Of a DNA stretch of 64,000 bases, positions 23,207-32,130 are shown one piece after another. This DNA comes from Rhinopomastus cyanomelas (Eukaryota; Chordata; Aves; Bucerotiformes; Rhinopomastidae). Every line of letters begins with the position of its first letter. Within the stretch, counting starts at the first letter, position 1. The DNA lies in the NCBI GenBank assembly GCA_013400115.1, contig VXBP01005586.1, positions 505,537 through 569,536 of the forward strand. The letters run 5' to 3'. The position numbers were made by a program, and so were the translations under genes. Below the pieces are notes generated by a model. That model worked only from the letters and a program-made list of their open reading frames with translations, had not been told where the DNA came from and ran no database searches.

Positions 23207-23880
23207 CTACAATGTAGATGCAGCAACTGCAATAAAGATTACTTTTACCAGTAACTCGTACTTTTGTTATTGATCACTTTTACTGCAGCATTATCAGTTT
23301 TTCAAAACCAACTTTATATTATAGCAGATCATTAAAATCATAGTAACAAGCATGATCTTGATAGCAAATGGAATTGATCACTTGAACAGATGCATGACCA
23401 CTGTAAGGTTAAATATGATAAACTGGAAGGAAGTCCTTCCAGTACTTGTGTAACAAAAGAAAAGCATTTGAAAAACAGCCAGATTTCTCACAGTTTCATG
23501 TCCAAACCAGGACAGCAATTCAACATCATTTTCACTAAAGAACGTGTCAAAGCTAATGAGCACACCTCACATAAAAACACACTGCATCCCACATAATGGA
23601 AAACCACACAACTCATCTTACTCTTACGATGTTGGTCCTCACGTTTCTCTGCCAAAGCTTCTCACCCTAACTGTGATCAATAGAAATGGCCTATCTGAAG
23701 TGAAGTCTGCTGACAGATTCACACTGCCCACTGGGAATATTTTTGGGAATAGCAAACACCCTCTTTACTGCATCTGGGTAAAAACACAGATATAAGACTG
23801 GTAATTGGTTTGGGGGTCTTTTTGCTTGGGATTTTTAACACTTTTCTAGAAATTTATACTACTGAATGTTTAGCAGTAAT
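23207..23880. other. Non-coding stretch
   Basis: No gene or repeat family was recognised. Short frames on both strands at 23378-23795 overlap each other and are unremarkable. Confidence 0.45.
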
Positions 23881-24102
23881 TCAGAGAATTGTAATAGCCA
23901 CTTGAAACATCCAATTTAGAGTCATTTCTATTTCTGAATACACGCAGTGTCGAATATCCTCTACACAAAGCTTAACATTTGCTATACATCTGTTTACAAC
24001 TTTGCCTTTACAACCAGAAATGGTAACTGCACCCTGTGTAAAGAAGTACAAGTTGTCCAGTGAAAACGTCAATAATCTCCAAAATAACACTTGCATGGAA
24101 GT
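23881..24102 (-). CDS. Candidate minus-strand terminal exon, unrecognised
   Basis: Two good acceptors, TCTGTTCTTCCAG|ACTTCC (24102) and CTTCTTTACACAG|GGTGCA (24033), both lead in phase 0 into the same open frame, which ends at TGA (23881-23883). From the upstream acceptor this is 73 codons. The peptide has mixed charge and several Cys, for example 'TISGCKGKVVNRCIANVK' and 'LCVEDIRHCVYSEIEMTLNW'. I do not recognise a family. No strong donor lies inside, so it would be a last exon. A competing frame from the upstream acceptor is also open for about 30 codons, which lowers confidence. Confidence 0.22.
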   Translation of the reverse strand, partial: TSMQVLFWRLLTFSLDNLYFFTQGAVTISGCKGKVVNRCIANVKLCVEDIRHCVYSEIEMTLNWMFQVAITIL

Positions 24103-26360
24103 CTGGAAGAACAGAAAGCATTTTACTTTGTTTTGATGTTGTGCAACTTCTTGATGAGTGGAATTTGCAGTTTCTTTCTGCACAGCTACCTTTCAAATCT
24201 CACAAGCACAGCATGCAGTGCTTTCAGTGGTATTTACTACAAAGAGACTACTAGTATCAAACCATATTTGAACCAGGCTGTAAATATTTTTTGCAAACAA
24301 ATTGCAAAAATACTTCAAAAGCACTAGGCTGATTAAAAACATTAATTTCTGCATATATTTTTCTACATAAGTTAAATCACATTGGAAGATCATAGTCTTA
24401 AAAATATGGCTTGAGCTAATTTTAAGCATGGTTGGAAAAGTCTGGCCTATACTGATTAAAATCTATATTTAAATGAAAGGAAAATTTAACCACAGAAACT
24501 GTTCATTTTAGAAAAACAAGCATATCACTGCCAAAGTGCTGTCCTAAGTTTAGATTGGTGTCTGACTGAAACATTATAATTATGAGAAACTAAAATGGAT
24601 TTCTAAATGTTTCAAGATGAAACACCCATTGGGTAATTTGAAAGATATACAATTATCTTCTGGATGCAAACACAAAATGCTAATAGTTGATCTGAACAAA
24701 TGGAGGCTGTAGATCGTTGCTCGTGTGGAGGCTGCATGAATCAATGTTAAGAATCAATACCAGCACTAGATAAGAGTAACCATACTGAAACTTAAGAGCA
24801 AAATTACCAAGTGATATGGAATTAGTTGCTCAGACATAAAGATTTTTTTAGAGGATAAAAGAGTTTGAGTCTTTTATCTACTACTTCTGCCTTCCCAAGA
24901 GCTGATCAAGCAGAATAGAAGACTCTCAGCACTTTTATCTGTGCCTCAGTTGCATCAGAAGCCACACAAGACATTTCATCAAGCTGGAGTGTAGCAAGAT
25001 GGTAACATTTGTACCTTCAAACACTAGAGAATGTCTTTCTTAATGTATCTGAAGGGTCATGCAACATATTTTCAGTTATTTTGCAGTTAACATTGTCTTC
25101 ATTTAGACAGTTGTTCTATCACTCAGTGACACACACACCCTACTCCACAAAAGGGAATTGGGAAAAAGAAAGGACATCCATGGACTGAAATGGAAAGAGT
25201 TTTAATACAATAAATTAAAGCCTAATTTTAATACTAATAGAAAAATACATAAAAAGATACTCAGGCCACATATCAGTGGCAAGCAGTGCACTCCAAGCAA
25301 TGAATGCTAGATGTCAAGCACTCTATGCACCACAGTGACAATCACAGCACACAGGAGAATCCGCTTCAGGAGCAGAATGATGGGCAAGACCCACCAAGAA
25401 CAGCAGCCATCAGGAGAAGAGATCACCCCCAGTAAACTTTGGTTTATAGTGGCCATGATGTTTATAGTGTGGAACACTTCTTTTGGTCAGCCTGGGTCAG
25501 CTGCTTTGCCTTTTACTCCTCCAGGCTTTAGCACCTGGCTAACTGAAAGCCACTAAAAACCTCGATCACTATAGAGACCACCACAGCAGGCCTCACCAAC
25601 AGCAAAAATAAAGTGTCTTCTCTACTTGGTTCTCACCAAACCAGGTGCTGCAGGCTTCCCAAAAACACAGCTTTCCAGAAGAGAATATCAATTCTATGAC
25701 TATCCAAGAGAAATCAGGACACATTCATACTTGTGTGAAACAGTTATACTAACCATGCAAAAGTTAAGAGAAAAAAACATCAACCTCATTAAAGTTACAT
25801 CCATTTCATGCATAACCATAATAAATTCCAGTTACTTTGAACAGTAAGTTAAAACTGTATTTGTGACAACCATGACCAGCTTGATACACTAACAAGATTT
25901 CAGGAAAACAAAGTAACTCCATTCCTGTTTAAAAATAATGATCGTGTGTACTCACCAGTATCTGCACTGCCTGTTATTGTTTGTCTTTGATTTAGTAAAC
26001 AAACAGCTCGGGTGTGTTTTGTTTCTTTTTCTCCTGTATCAGCCTGGGTGTTTGGCCATCTTTTCGCATTTCTGACTACAACCAGCTCTGTAGTTTCACT
26101 TAATTGGTTGAAGAAATACAGAACCACCTACCATACATATATTAAAGCACCCATGAACTGTTAGCATGTCTGGGGACACAGGAGTTTACAGCAATGCTTC
26201 CACAAGTCTAAGACTATTTTATAAAGGACTTGGAGCACTTTTAAGAATTTCCCTTTACAAGCAATATGTGGTGATCCATGCAATTATCTGCTTCAAATAG
26301 ACTCATCGGGCAGTCTATTCATTCGGTCTTCACAGCACCTCAAAAAGAACAGCAAACACC
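24103..26360. other. Non-coding stretch
   Basis: No gene or repeat family was recognised in about 2.2 kb. A minus-strand acceptor-like site near 25189 opens no long frame. Confidence 0.45.
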
Positions 26361-26539
26361 TAGAATCATAGAATCATTAGGGATTGGAAGGGACCTCAAA
26401 AGATCATCTAGTCCAATCCCCCTGCCACAGCAGGATCACCTACACCAAGTCACACAGGAACACGTCCAGGTGGGTTTTAAATGTCTCCAGTGAAGGAGAC
26501 TCCACAAACTCCCTGGGCAGCCTGTTCCAGTGCTCTGTA
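26361..26539 (-). mobile_element. CR1 LINE 3' fragment, very young-looking
   Basis: About 180 bp of CR1 3' end. On the plus strand it starts 'TAGAATCATAGAATCATTAG' and runs through 'GATCATCTAGTCCAATCCCC' to 'CTGTTCCAGTGCTCTGT'. Compared by eye with the consensus of the other copies in this window, the last ~100 bp differ at only about two positions, making it the least diverged copy here. Confidence 0.96.
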
Positions 26540-28297
26540 TTCTGGGTGTCTTAAAAACAGTAAAACTACTGTATACTCAATCAGAAAGCACTTGAGGTGA
26601 AGAAATGGTTTTCTAAAGCACTAACTGCTCCCTTGATACGCAAAATAATATAAATAACAAGTACAAAGGATGTCCCGCATAAAACCTAAGAAGTCATGGA
26701 AGTTTTAATATCGCAGATGTAAAGTCTTGGAAAGGCACGTTTAAAAAAAGCAAGATGAACTGGGGTTTCCCACCGAGGGCAGGGGGAAGACCCTGAAAAC
26801 TAAGCCTGCTGTCAGATTAAAGACAAATTCACTTTCTCAGACTCCTAAAAGGACAGTGTGTGAACCTGGTGGAGCAATTAATGTTATATTGATGAGTAAA
26901 GGCTCCCCAGGTTTTTAATCCCTAAGCACATAAGAAACTCTAATACCAATAAAACTAAATAAATCACATTTATCAAAAACAAAGCAAGTTCATAAGCAAA
27001 CTAGTTCAGCTAAGAGAGAACTACTAGGAAAAATAGAGATTCTGTCTGTATTTCAAGAAGTCTGCCAGCATTGCTCTCTCACATCTCAGTGTGTCCTGCA
27101 GCTGCAACAATGGCCTTTATAAAGCACAGCTGTCCTCCAGGAGCCACTTACTTTGTGTCCAAGTCAGCTCTCTAAAGGTTGTTTTCCTCACTACTGCAAT
27201 ACAATAAAGCAAGCTCTCCTCAGCCCATAACTAATAAAATGTTAAACCAGGTTATGGAACTCAATAGCACTACAGAATATGAGGAATCCTCTTTGTGTAT
27301 CCTCAGCACACCAGAACCTGAAGGAACAAAGGAAACAAGGAAGGGATCACCTTGAATAAGACTCCTATCCAGAGAACAAGCAGATGAAATAAGAAAGAAG
27401 GACAGAGGTAAACATAGATTTTTCATAAATGAAGACCAGGTAAGAGGAAAGCATAAATGAAGACAAGGTCTCTGCACGCCCCAAGAAGCTGAAAGAAGCA
27501 GCCAACAAAAGGAAAAAGGTGTTTTGGCAAAGTGGAGGTGGGTGGAGTATGGGGCAGCTGCATGCTGAAGGACAGGGCAGGTGACAGGAAAGAAAGGACA
27601 TGAATGAGAGCATTTAAACAAGAAGTCTACAGGGAGAAGTCTTGGACAGAATCAAATAGAAAGCCCACAGAAGGACAAGAGGATCTGCACCTGAGCCAGT
27701 TCAGGTGATTATGAATCTATCCTGACATTATTAAAAATAGCTGCTGAAGCAGAGACTGCAGGAACAGATGAAATGCGTGACAGCCTGCCATCTGAGCAAA
27801 CAGAGAATCAAGTAACCCTAACACTGCTAAAACTCCAGGCAGATGACAGCTCATTGAACTTCCAATTTTCCTTCCAGATTGATTTTGTGAGTATGGTAGA
27901 GAACTCCATGAAAGTAAAACTCACTACAACTGAGGAGATGGAACATACCAGAACCAAGGTTGCCCTGTGCAACCCAAGTTTGGATTTGGCAGTAGGATAC
28001 GGCATTATTTTCCCTTCAAAATTTCTGCCTAGCTTGGAGCTCACAGTGGACCAGCTTTTGAGGTCTAAGGCTTTGCAAGAGACTTCCCTTTTCCAGCACA
28101 GAAGCTCTTTGACAAGAACTGAATGGAGAAAAGACACAGGAAAGACAGGAAATTTCCTTCACAGGCTTATACTCTTCCCACATCTACCTTACACACATAT
28201 TACTTTTTTTAATCCAAACTTTTCAGAAATTTTAAGTGTATTCCTGATTTGCTGAATGACCAGTTTGAGACTTGGTTTCCCAGGGTAGCTTCACACC
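26540..28297. other. Stretch with overlapping open frames on both strands, no gene called
   Basis: A minus-strand frame of 133 codons (27220-27621), a plus-strand frame of 160 codons (27773-28255) and a minus-strand frame of 109 codons (27808-28137) all occur. Opposed long frames, a strong purine/pyrimidine strand bias near 27.3-27.6 kb and the lack of any familiar motif suggest compositional openness and not coding. An excellent minus-strand acceptor-like tract sits at about 27318. Confidence 0.4.
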
Positions 28298-28409
28298 ATA
28301 GAATCGTAGAATTATTCGAGATTGGAAAGGACCTCGAAAGATCATCTAGTCCACTCCCCCTGCTAGAGCAGGATCACCTAGACTAAGTCACACAGGAACA
28401 TATCCAGGC
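28298..28409 (-). mobile_element. CR1 LINE 3' terminal fragment
   Basis: Only the last ~110 bp of a CR1 are kept: 'ATAGAATCGTAGAATTATTC', 'GATCATCTAGTCCACTCC' and 'CAGGAACATATCCAGG'. It belongs to the same subfamily as the 26.4 kb copy but is more diverged. Confidence 0.93.
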
Positions 28410-29175
28410 TCAACCTACAGCAGGTTTACATTAGTGTAGAAGGAGAAAAAGCTTTAATTTATATCAGAGCAATCCCTAGAAGAGGCTCCACCTGACAGAA
28501 AGCCATTCCCATAAAACTGTTACAACAGTTGTCCCTGCAACCATCCAATCACTAAATCAAATAAATACAAAGAGTACAGAAGTAACCCATAGCCAGTGGT
28601 GCAGAAGGATCGAGACCACATTCTTCAGCTCCAGCCCACACACTGATCAAACTGTTCGCTTGTACCTTGATTTCCTGAGAAATCAGGTAATACAGCTGCC
28701 ACTGAAGATTTGCATTAGATAAAAGAAAATTTGAGTACAAAGTCAACCAAGTAATTTCAGATTTCTGCATTCAACTGAAAAACCACTTTTTTTTTAATAC
28801 TAGTTTCCCCATTGTAAAGGGAGAAGAAAAAAAAAAGGCTATCTATTAATTTCTGTTATAGTGGAAGAAGTTTGAGCTTGAAAAACATTAAATTATTGCT
28901 GTGGTAGATACTACTGAAAAGTTAAAGGGTTCAAAAGCAGGGAGTGGTTGGTGTCTTCAAAAACAAGAGACAGCTCCTATCTATGAAATAAATAAGATGC
29001 TGGCAATAAACAAGTAAACACTTTGCAATCAAAAAGTAAAATCCGCTGGCTGTTATGCGAGCATAGTCCACTCCATTCACCAGCAGAAATGGAGATTAAA
29101 AAGAAGTCTGGTGACCACCAAGCACAGTATCATAATGTCTACACATAAGAACCAAGATGAAGCTGCATACATGGC
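28410..29175. other. Non-coding stretch
   Basis: No gene was recognised. It has a short T run and A run around 28.79-28.83 kb. Confidence 0.45.
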
Positions 29176-29335
29176 TTAATTCCAGCATTTATTTTTAGTT
29201 TGCAGCTTTTTACAGCCACAGTTACATTCTGAACAGCTAGGTTGTGAAAATACCCAATACTCCCTGCACTTCTTACACAAGAGCCCAGTTAGGTCAAAGA
29301 TTAGCTTTGCCAGAGGGCAAAGCTTATCAGTTTCA
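29176..29335 (-). CDS. Candidate minus-strand Cys-rich terminal exon, unrecognised
   Basis: The acceptor TACCCCTTCTCCCAG|TGAAAC at 29335 opens 52 codons to TAA at 29176-29178. The peptide is cysteine-rich with CxxC-like spacing ('LLCKKCREYWVFSQPSC', then 'CNCGCKK'), which could suggest metal binding, but I cannot assign a family. The exon would start with the third base of a codon. An AATAAA on the same strand (29188-29193) lies inside the coding part just before the stop, so a transcript polyadenylated there would have almost no 3' UTR. It is the closest candidate to the CpG-island donor at 30501, with one CR1 in between. Chance is a real possibility. Confidence 0.22.
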
Positions 29336-29462
29336 CTGGGAGAAGGGGTAACACAAACAGCGAACAGGGAAAACCACCAGATACAGCTGGCAAAACCTGA
29401 CCTACTCCCGTGTATGTGCAAGTCTTAATGGGATGCACCTTTTTCCAGAAGGAAAGATACTA

Positions 29463-29865
29463 ATCACAGAATCGTTTGCATTGTAAAGACATCAAGTCCT
29501 ACCGTTAACCTAAACTGTGGGTTTAGCCCTCTGCTAAACCACGTCCTTAAGCTCCAGATCTGCACAACTTTTAAACACATCCAGAGATGACAAACCTCCT
29601 CCTTGGGCAGCCTGTTCTGAGGCCTGATGACCCTTTCAGTGAATAAGTTTTTCCTAATGTCCAACCTAAACTTCCTCTGGTGCAACTTGAAGCCATTGTC
29701 TCTTGTGCTGTGACTTGTTACTTGTGAGAACAGACCAACATCCACCTCTCTACAACCTCTTTTCAGGTGGTTGCAAACAGCAATAAGATCTCCCCTCAGG
29801 TCCTTTGCCTCAGACTAACCAGCCCCAGCTCCCTCAGGGGCTCCTCATGAGACTTGTTCTTGTGC
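29463..29865 (-). mobile_element. CR1 LINE 3' fragment, distinct subfamily
   Basis: On the plus strand it shows 'AATCACAGAATCGTTTGC', 'GGGCAGCCTGTTCTGAGG', 'GATGACCCTTTCAGTGAA', 'CTAATGTCCAACCTAAAC', 'TTGAAGCCATTGTCTC', 'AGATCTCCCCTCAGG' and 'CCCTCAGGGGCTCCTCAT'. It is the same subfamily as the 22.9 kb copy but longer, and diverged. It lies just upstream of the CpG island in plus coordinates. Confidence 0.95.
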
Positions 29866-30500
29866 AATAAACTGCCAAATAAACTGTTTTCTCAGAATCA
29901 CTAACTTCCTTTTGAAGCAAGTGAGGCATGCCGTGGTTTTACTCATTCATTTCGGCTTATTCTTTCGTCCTGCCTAGCATTCAGTTGGTCTGGAGTAGCC
30001 ATAGCTGTAACTAGTCGCTCACGGCTGCACCACTGCTTCGGAATGAGCCTGAGCAGATCCCCTAGGGCAGGCAGCTCTTCCCGCTCTACTGGGAGCACAC
30101 GGGGAGCTCCTGGGCCTCAACTGGCCGAGCAGCGATCTTTATCCATAAGAAAAACACTGGGTACAAAGCAATTAGGGAAGGATGACAAACAGCCACAACC
30201 CAGCATTTATTCCCCCGGGTGTCACACCGGCAGTACCAGACGCAGGGTTTCCGTAACGTACACGCTCCCCGCACACCGGACGTGGCCCCAGGCAGGCTCA
30301 GTCGCTCTCCTCCAGCGGCTCCTCGTCTGGCATCGCCGCGGCTCGCAGCCCTTCTACAGCTCGGCGGCCATGCCTAGGGAGAGACGGCATGAGGGTGAAA
30401 CCCGGGCGACTGGTAGTGAACCGGCACGGCCGGGCCCGGAACCGCTGCTCAGCCACGCCCGGCCCTGCCCGGCCCCTCGACGCGCACCCGCCGCCCTCAC

Positions 30501-30640
30501 CTGTGCCGGGGGCGGCTCCTCCAGCCCCGTTCAGGGCGCTGCCGCCCCGGGGAGCGCGAGCGCAGCACGGCCGGAACCCAGCACCACCGGCTCCCCCGCC
30601 GCCGCCATGTTCCCGCTGCCAGCAGCGACCTCTGACCCAG
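30501..30640 (-). other. Probable first exon of an unidentified leftward gene
   Basis: On the minus strand, GGCACAG|GTGAGG at 30501/30500 is a near-perfect splice donor inside the CpG island. Upstream, an ATG in good Kozak context (GGGAACATGG, 30608-30606) starts MAAAGEPVVLGSG..., 25 codons that end at TGA (30533-30531). After that TGA the same frame stays open and reaches the donor exactly in phase 0 (...TGLEEPPPAQ|). The exon may therefore be a 5' UTR exon carrying a short upstream ORF, or a coding exon interrupted by a nonsense change (CGA to TGA at a CpG is the commonest such change). The right-hand limit is approximate, placed by the YY1 motif. A different minus-strand frame from an ATG at 30733 also runs to the donor but is Arg-rich and looks compositional. 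Confidence 0.5.
30601..30611 (-). promoter_or_regulatory. YY1-type core promoter motif
   Basis: The minus strand reads AACATGGCGGC, an exact match to the AANATGGCGGC form of the YY1 site. In vertebrate promoters this form usually sits just downstream of the start site in the direction of transcription, often over a start codon. That supports leftward transcription beginning around 30612-30640. Confidence 0.65.
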
Positions 30641-30667
30641 CAATCGTTTCCGCCGCGCTGTCAAGCT

Positions 30668-30681
30668 GTTGCCATGGCTCC
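30668..30681. promoter_or_regulatory. Possible half X-box (RFX-like) site
   Basis: GTTGCCATGGCTCC carries a perfect left half (GTTGCC) of the RFX X-box, but the right half departs from the expected GGCAAC. It lies some 60 bp upstream of the YY1 motif in the leftward direction. The call is weak. Confidence 0.25.
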
Positions 30682-30869
30682 GCTCCCGGGCCCGCCCGGG
30701 CTTAAAGGGGCCGCTGCCGCGCCTGCCCCTCACCGATAGTACAGCCGTTATCTAAACAAAGACGGGGCTTCCCAGCCCGGCAGTGCTCAACAGGCAGGGA
30801 AAATGCACCTCCGTTAGTCTGTCACAAACCAGGGTGTGAGAGGAGCAGAAAGAGAGATGGTGGCTCTGA

Positions 30870-31243
30870 GGAGCCCCTAAGGGAACTGCGTTTGTTCAGT
30901 CTGAAGAAACGGAGGCTGATGGGGGGACCTTGTCGCTATCCACAACCTCTGAGAGCAGGTTGGAAGGATGTGGGGAACAAGCAAAGGACAAAAGGAGACA
31001 ACCTCAAGTAGTACCGGGGCTGTTTATGTTGGACGTTAGGAAAATCTTCAATAAGAAATGGTCTTCGAGCTTTGGAACAGGCTGCCCGAGGTGGCAATGG
31101 AGTCCCCATCCCTGGAGGGCCTGAGAAGCTGCAGAGACACGGTGCTGAAGGACGTGGTTTAGTGGTGACCTGGCAGTGCCCAGTCAATGGGTGGACTAGA
31201 TGATCTTCAAGGTCCCTTACAACCCAAACAATTCTGTGATTCT
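30870..31243 (+). mobile_element. CR1 LINE 3' fragment beside the CpG island
   Basis: Recognisable blocks are 'AGGGAACTGCGTTTGTTCAG', 'TCTGAAGAAACGGAGGCTGA', 'GGAACAGGCTGCCCGAGG', 'CCCCATCCCTGGAGGG', 'GTGGACTAGATGATCTTC' and the tail ATTCTGTGATTCTGT. Several internal deletions are present. The insertion begins about 110 bp from the island edge. Confidence 0.94.
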
Positions 31244-31906
31244 GTCACATGGTTTCTGCTGCTGTGAGGAGATGTTTCCTCGCAGTGTTCTCTGAAGCTG
31301 TCAGCAGTTTGAGCCTTTATTGCATTACCTTTTACTGCTGCTCACTGTTGACACTGTTCACCTTTTTGTACCCTTTCCACATATATGTTATTAAAAGGTA
31401 AACATATCTGGTTGAAACCTCCAATCCAAGAAGGAAAACTCCAGGAGATTTTACGTGGTGTTCTATGTTTGTGTAAAACCAGTTAGACCATGTCTGGCTG
31501 ACTAGAACTGTTGGATTAGAACCAAAGTGGCACAGACTCTGACCCCACAACAATTTCACATGTAGAGGCAAAGATGCTCTTCTGCAAAATTCCAGCAAAG
31601 TATAAGTACTAGTCAATACCATATCCATTGGGATATACTGATCAACAGCCACTCGCCCGGTGGGATCCCGCCCTCTTTTCTACTGCAGTTAGTTTTGAGG
31701 ACAACATCGGCTCTTCTGAAGTTCCCATTATCATTCAGTGAGAATTCACTGCCTGAAAAAGTGGAGCTTTGTGGAGCTGAGAATCATTAGTCAATTTGGT
31801 CAATACTTGAAATAAAAGAAATCCTTCTGGGGATCTTGTCCTAACAGTCATGACAGTGTTAGAAATTCCACTGCAGTCCTTTTTTCACAATCTTGTTTCT
31901 TCATTC
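31244..31906. other. Non-coding stretch
   Basis: No gene or repeat was recognised. The frame at 31332-31652 on the minus strand (106 codons) has no familiar motif. Confidence 0.45.
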
Positions 31907-32130
31907 AGCCTGGAGAAGTATGAGGTATGGGGGGACTTAGCTGTTGTCTTATGCTGGTGAAAGGTTATTGAGAAAGTGGAGCCAGGCTCTTCTCAGAAGT
32001 GCACAGCAAACAGGTGAGAGGTCACACGGTGAAGCAAGAGAAATCCCAATTACATATTTAGATTGAATTAATCAAAATGATGATGATCAAGCACTGGAAT
32101 GGGATTCCCAAAGACCTTGTTCAATCTTAA
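31907..32130 (+). mobile_element. Degenerate CR1 LINE fragment
   Basis: It has 'TTCAGCCTGGAGAAGTATGA', 'GGGGGACTTAGCTGTTGTCT', 'GTGGAGCCAGGCTCTTCTCA' and 'CACTGGAATGGGATTCCCAA' in the right order, with gaps, and then decays. It is old and heavily diverged. The 3' tail is not recognisable. Confidence 0.65.

Larger units (their letters stand above)
29990..30760. promoter_or_regulatory. CpG island, likely TATA-less promoter
   Basis: This is the only strongly GC- and CpG-rich segment of the window. CpG density rises from about 30.0 kb and is highest at 30.2-30.74 kb, where several dozen CpGs occur against near absence in the flanks. It contains GC-box-like (GGGGGCGG, minus strand), ETS-like (CCGGAA) and YY1-type motifs but no clear TATA box. 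Such islands typically mark promoters of broadly expressed vertebrate genes. Motif orientation and a strong minus-strand donor favour leftward transcription. A second, rightward start cannot be excluded. Confidence 0.85.

Noticed and set aside
27773..28255. 160-codon plus-strand open frame
   Set aside because: A minus-strand frame of similar extent covers the same DNA, no domain is recognisable, and a frame of this length is expected about once by chance in 64 kb of six-frame sequence.
30043..30705. 220-codon plus-strand open frame in the CpG island
   Set aside because: GC-rich DNA has few stop codons. The translation is low-complexity Pro/Ala/Ser/Arg, overlaps frames on both strands, and has no start context or motif that stands out.
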